A program made the position numbers and the translations under genes. Shown here one piece after another: positions 27,901 through 36,750 of a stretch of 64,000 nucleotides of DNA. The notes beneath the pieces are model-generated. The model saw nothing but the letters and a program-made list of their open reading frames with translations. It did not search any database and had not been told where the DNA came from. This DNA comes from Vanessa cardui (taxonomy: Eukaryota > Arthropoda > Insecta > Lepidoptera > Nymphalidae). How positions within the stretch are numbered: the stretch's first letter is position 1; the number at the start of each line of letters is the position of its first letter. The stretch lies in assembly GCF_905220365.1 (NCBI RefSeq), contig NC_061147.1, positions 3,782,001 to 3,846,000 of the forward strand, in the 5' to 3' direction.

Positions 27901-28600
27901 AATTAGAATTCTGTTTGGAAATAAAACGCAACAGAAAAAAATTGAGACTGTAAGAAAATAATATTCAGAACGATTATAAATCGAAAATTAAATATTTACT
28001 TTTTTTTTAAATTAGTTAGATGTTGAAGATGTTCCTACAACAGTGTATCTAGTACTAGCAAGCGTGTAAACGCGGCTCAACAGCAATAACCAGACGCGGC
28101 AACAATTACATTTGCACACAATGACGTGCAACGACAGAAAGAAAGCAATATAAGCTTCATGCTTTTCTAAATTCGTATACAAAGCGACGTTCGAAATACG
28201 AAAACGTATCAGCCGATAGCGCTAGAGCGTATGCCAAAATGCCAGCGAGCGACACAAACAATTAGGAATGCGTTCTAATACAAATTCAAAATACCTATAC
28301 GTAATACAATTTAAATTTGGAATACATCAAACGTAACATCAAATTCGATTTTTTATTCATAATACATTTTCAAATTCGATTGTAATATTATAAACAGATA
28401 GGTGAGAATTTATTAGAGTTCGTTATTTATAAATTGGTTTAAATGTCACGGGAACAATGGAGTGCGGTGTCTATTTGAGATTGATGAGTAACGAATAATC
28501 CTCGTTGTTGTCGGAAGGCGGGAAATGTCTTGCGCAAGAGATCTCGTATGAGAACGTCAGATTACCGAGCCCGTATTATTTTCGGTAAACGATACGTATC
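18991..28600. other. Gene-free AT-rich DNA
   Basis: No gene or recognisable transposon in about 9.6 kb. Short GC-rich patches occur near 20500-20620, 25150-25370 and 25500-25650; their open frames are short and occur on both strands, so they are not called. Dispersed 14-bp motif copies start at 19850, 21166, 22807, 24016, 24087, 27044 and 28310. On the intron model proposed here this would be intronic. Confidence 0.5.
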
Positions 28601-28602
28601 TA
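28601..28602. repeat. TA target-site duplication, left
   Basis: The TA immediately outside the left terminal repeat is matched by the TA at 32286-32287 outside the right one. A duplicated TA is the expected target site of IS630-Tc1-mariner/pogo elements. Confidence 0.8.
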
Positions 28603-28629
28603 AGGTACTTGCGGGTAACAAGGGCCACC
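28603..28629 (+). repeat. Left terminal inverted repeat of pogo element
   Basis: Twenty-seven bases starting AGGTACTTGCGGGTAACAAG and ending GGCCACC. They are the exact reverse complement of 32259-32285. Its inner half contains TAACAAGGGCCAC, which is repeated 17 bp further in. Confidence 0.97.
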
Positions 28630-28632
28630 GTC

Positions 28633-28645
28633 TAACAAGGGCCAC
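28633..28645 (+). repeat. Subterminal direct repeat of TIR core
   Basis: TAACAAGGGCCAC here duplicates 28616-28628 inside the left TIR, 17 bp away. Tandem copies of a terminal motif commonly serve as paired transposase-binding sites; that role is inferred. Confidence 0.8.
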
Positions 28646-28914
28646 GTGTCGAAAATTATCCTAAAAAACCGTTTTATCCATTTCTAGACACGCACACATG
28701 TAAACGACCAATAGAAAAGCTAGCCTGCGTATCGCATGACAATGCGCCACGCGCCATCTTGACAGTAGGTCTGCGACTATCGAGTGTGTTCGTGCGTGTT
28801 GTATTATTATAAAATTCTTTCGTTAGAAATTATATAAAATATGCATTAAATGTTTGTTTTTAGTTAGGTTTGGAATTTGTATGTAAAATTTAGAAGATAT
28901 AGCTTCTGTTGAAG
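28646..28914 (+). promoter_or_regulatory. Likely promoter and noncoding first exon of the transposase gene
   Basis: This stretch precedes the probable donor at 28914/28915. It includes a CCAAT-like 'gaccaatag' near 28709 and AT-rich TATA-like runs near 28806-28815 and 28831-28840. No start site can be fixed from sequence; the first exon would end GTTGAAG at 28914. Confidence 0.4.
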
Positions 28915-29351
28915 GTAAGGCTTAAATGTTTTTTTTACTATTATGTGTTTTTATCTGTTTTGCTAAAAAATAAGCCAAAGAGTCTAATTAGAGCCACATT
29001 CTAGGCGGCTTACGAGGGCCGGCCCTTATTAAACTTATTGAATTAATTTTCATATCTTTTTATACTTGTAAATTATTATGTGTTATTTGTATTACCTTAT
29101 ATCAAAGTCCTAATTTCTATCATTAAAAAAGTAATATTTGGAAGATTGACCCTGGGGGATAGTAATAAATTGGTATTATTAGGCTTTTTCTGATATTTTT
29201 TATTTTTCAGAAGTTTAATTAACTTATATCATCTGCTGCATTTTTCCTTGAATGCGATAGGAGTGGCCATGGCTTTTTCATTTTTTTTTTGCTTTGTGTC
29301 GTGAGGCTAGACTATTGGCATGAGCTTTATGTATGTCGTTTATTTTTGTAG
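28915..29351 (+). other. Probable 5'UTR intron of the transposase gene
   Basis: The donor GAAG|GTAAGG at 28914/28915 and the acceptor 'tttatttttgtag|gtttc' at 29351/29352 delimit 437 bp. The start codon follows nine bases after the acceptor. The intron also contains the palindromic TIR-core relic AGGGCCGGCCCT near 29015-29026. Both splice signals fit the consensus well, but splicing is inferred. Confidence 0.6.
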
Positions 29352-29360
29352 GTTTCAATA

Positions 29361-31562
29361 ATGGAACATTCCATTAAAAGAAATCGGGGTCTATGGACAC
29401 TTCAACAGCTGGAGGCAGCTATGGCTGCTGTCAAAGACGGAGTCATGTCTCAACGTGCTGCTGCTAAACATTACTCTATACCCAGAAGAACATTGGTAAA
29501 CCATCTGAAATCAGGCAAAGTGGAGAAACAGATAGGACGTCGCACAATTATGACGAAACAGCAAGAAAATGATCTAGCTTCAAGGATTAAGCGACTAGCA
29601 TCCATAGGATTTCCTTTAACGCCTAAATTGTTACGCCACCAAGCCTTTGTTTTTTGCGAATCAAATAATATTCCGAATAATTTCAATAAATCTACGAAGC
29701 GAGCTGGCAAAGATTGGCTCAAACTATTTTTAAAAAGACATACTGAGATATCAAAGCGCAAAGTTCAAATATTAAATCCCGGAAGAGCACAAAAACTTAA
29801 CAAAGCAATTGTCATGCAACACTTTCAAGAGTACAAAAAAATTTACGAACAGCTAGATATTGCTAATAATCCACAGCGCCTTTACAATATGGACGAAAAA
29901 GGCTGCAGACTGACAATCCACAATCAACCTTTGGTTTTAGCTCAAAAAGGGTCAAAAAGAGTGCACATGGTGGCACAAGAACATGCCGAAAACGTTACGA
30001 TAGCCGCTTGTGTAAATGCATTGGGTAACGCAATTCCCCCAATGATACTATTTAAGGGGAAAAGGATGAAGCCCGAGTACAACGACAATTTGCCTTCAGG
30101 ATCGTTGGTAAAAATGGCACCAAAAGGAAGCATGACTACGTCACTATTTGTTGACTTCATCCATCACCTGGGTAAGTTTAAATCGGATGGTCAATGTTTG
30201 CTCATTTTCGATGGTGCTTCGTGCCATTTAGATTACAGCATTGTTGATGCGGCAGACAAGGAAAATATTATACTGTATTGTTTGCCTTCAAACACTACTC
30301 ATGAACTTCAGCCTCTAGATAAAAGCGTGAACAAATCGTTTGAGCATCATTGGGACGAAGAGGTTTTAACATTTACGTATCAACATCCTGAAAAAAAAAT
30401 TACAAAAGCCCGTTTCAATTCAATATTCAGCAGGGTTTGGTCGAAGTGCATGACGCATGATATCATAGTAAACGGCTTTAAATCTACTGGTTTGTATCCG
30501 TTCTATCCAGAGGCGATACCATCAGAAGCCTATGCTCCTTCTGTTCTTACTGAGAGGCATTGTCAACAGGAAAATGTTATCCCCCGATGCGATTCACCAA
30601 TTCCAGGTCCATCAGGTATTAATAAAAGTCACACAAAACTAAGACCTCAGCCTGATAGTTCTGATTCAGATGCCACTTTATGTGAGAATCAAAGTCCTAG
30701 CTCTCCATCCTTACTGCAACCGGATTTGTCTCAGCCACATATAGAAATTATCGGAGTCAAGAAAAGATTAGTGTCCTACAGTACAACTGATTCTGACTCA
30801 CCTGATCCAGGGAATCACAATACTAATACTGAAATAAGAAGACCAGTTATTTATAGCTCTGATACAGACTCTTCTAGTGTTGAATTGACGAAAATGCTCA
30901 ATGAACCCGGCACGAAGTCTTTCTTCGGCATATACTCGAGTTCAACAGACAATGAAAATGAAAATTCTGCAACTAAGCAAGATCGCACTCCCATCAAGCA
31001 GATAACTGCTAGGCATGTAAAAGCTACGAAGAGCTTAAGACCTGTCACAAGTGACGAAAATTCTGAAGATGATGTACCACTAAGAAAGTTACAAGAGAGA
31101 AAGAAATCATTTCAAGAGCTCATACCAACACCAAACTTTGCCATTGTCAAACAAAACCCAAAACGTAAAGCAATTAATTACAAAGCTCAGATTGTTACTA
31201 AAAATTTATTTGAAGAAAGGCAAACTCATAAAGAGAAGAATAAGAAAAGAGAAAGAAATATAAGTGATACTGATATAGAGAAGCAACGGAAATCAAATCT
31301 GAAGGAGGGTCACCGGCGAAAAGTAAACATTAAGGATCGTTCTAGAAGGTGCGAAAAAGGAAAAAAAGTGAAAGAATCAAAGAAGAAAAGCAAATTAAGT
31401 AGAGATGAAATTGATACTAATGATAGATGGTACTGTTATGCATGTAATACAGAAAGATTAGAAGATATGCGACAGTGTCCATTATGCCAAAAGTGGTTTC
31501 ATGAAGCATGCGTGGGACTTACTAAAGAAGATACGGATTTTGCTTGTCCAATGTGCAATTAG
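29361..31562 (+). CDS. Pogo-type transposase with C-terminal PHD finger, 733 aa
   Basis: This is the DDE transposase that would excise and reinsert the element in the nucleus. Residues 10-52 form a psq/HTH domain (LWTLQQLEAAM ... RRTLVNHLKSG). A second, CENP-B-type HTH follows at about 60-135. The DDE core runs from about 170 to 380: D178 (YNMDEKG), D284 (LIFDGASCH) and D320 (HELQPLDKSV). That gives DD35D with Asp as the third residue, as usual in pogo relatives. Residues 430-570 are serine/acidic with recurring S-T-D-S-D blocks. Residues 595-690 are strongly basic. Residues 692-732 form a C4HC3 PHD finger (C692, C695, C706, C709, H714, C717, C729, C732) ending one residue before the stop. 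The start was chosen because it lies just after a good acceptor and before the HTH. No stop or frameshift interrupts it. The PHD finger may guide it to histone tails; that is inference. Confidence 0.95.
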   Translation: MEHSIKRNRGLWTLQQLEAAMAAVKDGVMSQRAAAKHYSIPRRTLVNHLKSGKVEKQIGRRTIMTKQQENDLASRIKRLASIGFPLTPKLLRHQAFVFCESNNIPNNFNKSTKRAGKDWLKLFLKRHTEISKRKVQILNPGRAQKLNKAIVMQHFQEYKKIYEQLDIANNPQRLYNMDEKGCRLTIHNQPLVLAQKGSKRVHMVAQEHAENVTIAACVNALGNAIPPMILFKGKRMKPEYNDNLPSGSLVKMAPKGSMTTSLFVDFIHHLGKFKSDGQCLLIFDGASCHLDYSIVDAADKENIILYCLPSNTTHELQPLDKSVNKSFEHHWDEEVLTFTYQHPEKKITKARFNSIFSRVWSKCMTHDIIVNGFKSTGLYPFYPEAIPSEAYAPSVLTERHCQQENVIPRCDSPIPGPSGINKSHTKLRPQPDSSDSDATLCENQSPSSPSLLQPDLSQPHIEIIGVKKRLVSYSTTDSDSPDPGNHNTNTEIRRPVIYSSDTDSSSVELTKMLNEPGTKSFFGIYSSSTDNENENSATKQDRTPIKQITARHVKATKSLRPVTSDENSEDDVPLRKLQERKKSFQELIPTPNFAIVKQNPKRKAINYKAQIVTKNLFEERQTHKEKNKKRERNISDTDIEKQRKSNLKEGHRRKVNIKDRSRRCEKGKKVKESKKKSKLSRDEIDTNDRWYCYACNTERLEDMRQCPLCQKWFHEACVGLTKEDTDFACPMCN

Positions 31563-32258
31563 AAGACTGAGAAACTTAACTTGATCTCAAATAAGACTTG
31601 ACAACCTTAGATTTTTCAATTTAGTTATTTTTTATTATATATTATCGTAAAAATAAGCCTTGTTAGGCGTACATTACTATTTTTACGAATTGTGATATTC
31701 AATTTAGTTCCTTTAGACTCAAATCAGTAAGTAATATCGTTATTATTATAAAGTACAAATTACGTGAGTCCAATAAGGGCCACTTATGTTTGATAAACAT
31801 ATTTCTTTTTCTAATTTATAGTGTCGATATATATAGAGATGTAAGAGGTGTTCGTAATTATTATAATTCTTTTCAATTTAATGTTTAAAACACATTTTCG
31901 AAGTGAAAATTTGTTACTTAGGTTTAATAAGGTCCATGTGTTGTTTTTATTTGTTATGAAAGTGAATTTAAATATGTTTTTCTTTCTTAAAAGTCAAAAA
32001 TTGTTTTTGTAATTTGTAATTATAGTTTATTTTTTGTTATTTGGTTATTCTGGATATTTAGAAAATGGCCCTTAATAAACTACATAAGTATAAATAGGGC
32101 CACTGAAAGCTTTTTTAAAAACGACTTTGTACTTGATATTATGTTAACGTAACCGTGTTGACTGTACTTTTTCAAATAATAAAGAAATGAATAATAATTT
32201 GATAAATAGCGTTTTATTTTCTATTCATTATTATTCTTAATATCTTGGTTTTAAATAA
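31563..32258 (+). other. 3'UTR and right subterminal region of the pogo element
   Basis: It is noncoding and AT-rich but carries four relics or copies of the TIR core: AATAAGGGCCAC at 31772-31783 (plus), TTTAATAAGGTCCA at 31923-31936 (plus, one change), the reverse form ATGGCCCTTAATA at 32065-32077, and AAATAGGGCCAC at 32092-32103 (plus). These GC-rich blocks stand out against the AT background. Confidence 0.75.
32178..32183 (+). terminator. Polyadenylation signal AATAAA of the transposase gene
   Basis: A canonical AATAAA lies 616 bp after the stop codon and about 100 bp before the element's right end, on the sense strand. Other AATAAA-like words occur in this AT-rich DNA, so use is inferred. 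Confidence 0.5.
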
Positions 32259-32285
32259 GGTGGCCCTTGTTACCCGCAAGTACCT
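32259..32285 (-). repeat. Right terminal inverted repeat of pogo element
   Basis: Exact 27/27 reverse complement of the left terminal repeat, beginning GGTGGCCCTTGTTACCCGCA and ending at AGTACCT. The flanking TA target duplicate is at 32286-32287. Confidence 0.97.
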
Positions 32286-32287
32286 TA

Positions 32288-33403
32288 CGTCTGTTCCGAG
32301 CCGATGTACCGTTTAATAGTTTAAGCACACGATGTGTTACGGTATGAGTTATGATTAATCTTGACTGGCAAAGGCGATTTCAATCGGAGATCGGACATAT
32401 TTTTTTACCCGCAGAATTCTAACTAAAAATCGTGATTGAAGTTCCAAAAGCCGAATTATAATCGCTCCCTCTTAATCGCCACTAAAATACGTCTTAAAAT
32501 TCTAAAGTCGCATTCATCAAAAATAAGAAAATAATTAATACTCGTTTCGGAACGTGAACCGCAGCGCTTAGAACCGAACATAACAATAAAACAATACGGC
32601 GCTCGCAAAACCGAAACAAAACACAGAAAAATATGAATTCCGATCGGAACGGGCCCCGGGAAACAAAAGATGGCGGATTTTAATGAAATGAAATAAAATA
32701 TAAATTCCTTTGAAGCGAGAATTCTTACATTTTTAATTTGCTGCCGCGGAACAGGAATGGAGCTAAAAACGGACAAATACCACATTCATAAACGAGCCGG
32801 GCGCTGATTGTGGACGGATCGATCTTAACTAAATCAATTAAACATTCATTTTTTTTTATTAAACTAATAAAATTAAAAACACAAAATACTTTTATTGTGT
32901 GTATTTATCAAAATTCATTTGAATAACCTTATTGTATTCCAACATAACAGAATTGAAAATAAAATATTTTAAAAAAAGAACACATTCCAAAATAGTGAAA
33001 TCTATTTGAACTATAAAATGGAACATTAAAAACGAAATATTAATACATTTAAAGTTAGAACGATTTATATTTACCGATAAAATGTAATTTCCCACAATCT
33101 ATCTATTTATAAATATACAATTTATGATGTAGAAATAATCCAGATGCGTTATTGAGTAGCAGGCGTTACCAGACGGGCTTACTCATGTGTTTTTTTATTT
33201 ATTTTCTTAAACACTTATGAGTAAATTATGTCAGTCTGAACACGATATCTAATAAAATCTTTATCGACAATCTGGATATTTTACGTTTAAAATGAGTTAT
33301 TTTAATGAATACGATCGGCGGATTTTGTTTATTAATATAATACACATTATGCTTTTAAAGTTTTAACTTCGTTATTTTGTATAAGCTTTTTAAAACAAGA
33401 GGC
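32288..33403. other. Gene-free DNA
   Basis: Nothing recognised. A 109-codon minus-strand frame at 32456-32785 has no recognisable domain. A GC-rich word cluster (ggaacgggccccgggaaac) sits near 32646-32665. Confidence 0.5.
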
Positions 33404-33695
33404 GAGATGGCACAGTGGTTAGAAGGCGTGCATCTCAACCGAATATTGTAGGTTCAAAGCCAGGCACGCACCACTGAATATTAATGTGCTTAATTTGTAT
33501 TAATAATTCATCTCGTGTTCGGTAGTGAAGGAAAACATCGTGAAGAAACCTTCATGTGACAAATTTCTTAGAACTTCTGCCACATGTGTATGTGCATTGG
33601 AACAGCGTCGTGGAATATGTTCCAAAACGTTCTCCTCAAAGAGAGAGGAGGCTTTAGCCCAGCAGTGGGAAATTTACAGGCTGTTGTTATTGTTA
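33404..33695 (+). repeat. Metulj-like tRNA-derived SINE, copy 1 (diverged)
   Basis: It begins GAGATGGCACAGTGG (A-box-like, TGGCNNAGTGG) and has a B-box-like 'ggttcaaagcc' at 33451-33461. It continues with 'tcatctcgtgttcggtagtg', 'gaaggaaaacatcgtgaaga' and 'ggaatatgttccaa', and ends in 'agcccagcagtgggaaattt' and 'acaggctgtt'. The order matches the two younger copies at 50633 and 53117. Differences from them, and the lack of a clear target duplication, mark it as older. It is a non-autonomous retroposon transcribed, when active, by RNA polymerase III. Confidence 0.9.
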
Positions 33696-35089
33696 CGAAA
33701 AGTTGCTCTATTGTGTGAAATGATAAACGTTTATTCGAATGATTCATAAAAGAGTGACTGACTTTTTTTTAAAGTTCTTTTTTTGAATTTATTCCATTAC
33801 TCTATTCGTCGGTTACGATTAATCAAATCAACATTCGAAGTCTGTTCCTATTGGATTTGAAAATGGAATCGAATAATTGAACGACAGCAATAACAGGTAA
33901 AATAACAATAAAACAATAATTTCTAAAAAAACCACCAAACGTCGAAACTCAACGATTCCCGGAATAACTCACAAAAAGCCGACACAGTTTCAAAACATCA
34001 ATTCGGGAAGCAATAACATCAATCACGCATCGGAATTGATATGAGATTTTTATATTCGTACGAGCCGTTCCTATTACGCCTGCGAGGACTTTCGATGGAG
34101 CTATTGAGTTTTTGACTAACCCTATACGAACCAGGATGTACTTCAATTATGATATTATATTCTGGTTCGTTCGGTCCTTTAGACCTGTAAGATCTTAGAG
34201 GCTATTTTATTGATTTAATTTTGTTTTTCAACTTACTGATTGTCAAATTGAACACAAAGAAAATACCCTGAGCTGAGGAAAACCGGCATTAGAACCCCAG
34301 CTATCTTTAATTGCATTAAAAAATGTAGGATAAACGTCCTAATTAATCTTTATAATGGGATACAGTTTCACTTTTCTAGTTGATTTCGGTAATTTATAGA
34401 GCTATTAACTGACACTAATAAGTTTAACATTTTTAAGAATATACACGTCAAAATCGCCTATCATCGAGTGAGATGAGAAGTGAGATCTTACAGAGAAGCT
34501 CTGATAGACAAAATCACATAACAAATTATAATTCATCATGTACGTTTTTTTAATTACGTATGTTAAGCATTAATTATTATACAGCCTTCTTTAAAAAATG
34601 AGTTTTATCTTTTTATGGTATTTGTAAGTTTGCATAATCAAGTTTGAAGAGCTCCGATTGGTCGCAATTGTGTCTGAACTTACCTACAACTTTTTATATT
34701 TGTAGGCGAATGATTAACTTTTTTATTTTTCACCCACATCGACAGTACACGGGTTAAAAATAAACTATTTTTATTACCCTGAATCTTATAATTTTAAATA
34801 AAACAAAATCAGTGAAAGTTATTATAATTAGTGTAAATAGGCATTTAATTTGATGATTAAACTACATAATGACTACTAAAAAAAATGTAAAAGTACATTT
34901 AAATGAAATAAGAAATCTTGTAATGAGATTTTAATAGATGAGAATTATAATTTCGTACAAAAACACCAGTAATTTTATCTGATGAATATATAATCATTAT
35001 ATGCAAAAACATGAATAAGTTAAAATAATGGTCACAATAATAAGAAAAAACAATTAATAAAAAATTTCAAATATCCTATATCGTCACCT
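33696..35089. other. Gene-free AT-rich DNA
   Basis: Nothing recognised. One copy of the dispersed 14-bp motif starts at 33856. A donor-like TAG|GTAAGTT on the minus strand near 34680 has no convincing acceptor or exon with it. Confidence 0.5.
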
Positions 35090-35285
35090 CAGCACACATT
35101 CGCGACACAATGGCGGGCGTGGCGGACTAGTGGGGGATAATTACCTCTCCCCCCAGATCCCTCCCCCGAGGCTTTCATTGAGCATTGTCTTCGAGATGTG
35201 ACCTCTGACGCGGTGTTATGTCTCGTCAGAATGAGAGCGGTCCGCGCGCGGCCACAGCCCAGCATTAAATTATACTCGAGGCTAA
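35090..35285. other. GC-rich patch, possible regulatory element
   Basis: The patch contains 'caatggcgggcgtggcggac', a C-rich run 'cctctccccccag' at about 35143-35155 and 'cggtccgcgcgcggcc' at 35239-35254. The composition contrasts sharply with AT-rich flanks. The C-rich run resembles a 3' splice site, but the frames after it close within about 15 codons or show nothing recognisable. It could be an enhancer or promoter. Confidence 0.35.
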
Positions 35286-36549
35286 TTCAAATTAAGAATT
35301 CAAAACGTGAGAATTAATTAGTCACATTAATTATATTAATCGAATTAAATCATAAAAACACGTTTTCTCTTGTGCTTTTATAAGTTATCGAATTTGCAAC
35401 AGAACTCTTAATTCGAATCTTTATATTCCATTTTCAAATCTTAGTGCGTTCCATTTTAAATTTTAATAAATATTATGAACAATGATGAAGCCCTTGATGT
35501 ACGAAATAATTGCAATATAATTTAATTTATAAATGATAATTATTGCGTAAATTTATTGAATAATTATTCATAAAATAATGATTCATTACCATATAAGTAA
35601 TATTTGAATACCGAACTTTTCTAAGAACAAATCAATCAATTTGCATCAACCGAAACGGGCACGTCTAGACAATTTTTAACTATCGAATAAATTCTATTGT
35701 ACTGTCATTTGTATGAAAGGTGAGAGAAATCGCGACGGGTGAATTCTGTACGCGTGTGGTTACGTAACCACGTAACCTGGCCATTGTGTATGCTGGCGCG
35801 TGCCAGTGCAACCTGGGGTGGCGGGTCGCATACCTTGGCGTGCCATGTTGATAGTGGTCAGTCTCTAGAAGATATATGTCTTAAGTTATCTATGTATTGT
35901 TCGCATTGTTTGCTCTGCCTCTGCTTGTGACTTACTTACAGTCAAACACATAAACATTAGTTTAATTTAATATATAGAATAAATCTTTACCATGCGTTTT
36001 CCTTAAAGAGTACAACATAATAGACGTACAATTGTATAGAACAACATCATAACAAAAAACAAAATGGTATGCATGATACGTAAATATATGAAGCATTAAA
36101 TTGTACCTCGATATAAAATATTGCCAGTTTGGAAGCACACGTGTAACATTCAAACATTTCAAATTTCGAACGTCAGCGAAAGCTAAAAAAGCAAAACGTT
36201 CATATCTTAAACTCGTCGTTCTAAATTCAAAATATAAGTGAAGCAATTGAAAAACGAAACGAACTAACTTCGTATTACAAGCGCGTTCCAAATTTAAGAG
36301 TATTCAAATATCGAACGTCGGGACGGATTATGACGTGCGGGACCGGCTGGAGAACGAATTATGTTTTCCTGCAGACTTAATTTTTTTTAATGTCTAAGAT
36401 AAACATTTAAACAAATGCTTTTGATGTGTAACAAAACTCGATAAAGAATATTTATAATATTCCATCTGAGCTCATAAAACCATACATCTTAACTAAAACA
36501 TTCAATCAACTTTTAGATTTGAATAAAATATTACCCGAACGTATAAAAT
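35286..36549. other. Gene-free AT-rich DNA
   Basis: No gene called. A 109-codon minus-strand frame (35962-36291) has no recognisable domain. Motif copies start at 35425 (exact) and at 35448 and 36285 (near matches). Confidence 0.45.
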
Positions 36550-36750
36550 CATAATATCGGACGCAGCTAGTTTCGTTTCGGCGGAGATATGATCCCATTG
36601 ATTGATGGGTGACCACGCTGCGGGATCGAACTACCAGTTACCGTTGACCCACGGTAAGTGTTAACATAGTGGTCTCGGGGGTCAGAGTAGACTGGTAAGC
36701 GCTTGATCTAAGAGTGTTGACCCCGAATGTGTGGTTAGAATGTAGCATGT
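36550..36750. other. GC-rich element with B-box-like and hairpin signatures
   Basis: On the minus strand GTTCGATCCC (near 36624-36633) matches the pol III B-box/T-arm consensus. On the plus strand 'gatgggtgaccacgctgcgg' is weakly like the 3' half of 5S rRNA. GGGGTCA (36678-36684) pairs with TGACCCC (36718-36724) across a spacer containing 'gtagactggtaagcgc', which resembles a D-arm. No complete tRNA or 5S gene can be folded from it by eye. It is most likely an old SINE or another structured relic. All three frames across the first part contain stops. Confidence 0.35.

Larger units (their letters stand above)
28603..32285 (+). mobile_element. Complete pogo-type DNA transposon, 3683 bp
   Basis: The element is bounded by perfect 27-bp terminal inverted repeats (28603-28629 and 32259-32285) and flanked by TA on both sides. 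Inside are an upstream region, a probable 5'UTR intron, one uninterrupted transposase gene, a polyadenylation signal, and subterminal copies of the TIR core on both sides of the gene. The family is assigned from the transposase (psq-like and CENP-B-type HTH, DDE_1-type core with third catalytic Asp) and from the TA target. Perfect terminal repeats and an intact frame argue for a recent, possibly still autonomous copy. It lies opposite in orientation to the candidate minus-strand gene. Subfamily naming would need a search. Confidence 0.93.

Noticed and set aside
32456..32785. 109-codon minus-strand open frame sharing RQQIKN with a frame at 63.5 kb
   Set aside because: The shared residues come from a short nucleotide match of about 13 bp and do not extend; judged coincidence.
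35962..36291. 109-codon minus-strand open frame with a GTAAGT donor-like site downstream
   Set aside because: No acceptor or family match; the composition is that of the surrounding AT-rich DNA.
36645..36657. Strong plus-strand donor CACG|GTAAGTG
   Set aside because: All three frames before it are closed, no acceptor is apparent, and it lies within the structured GC-rich element.
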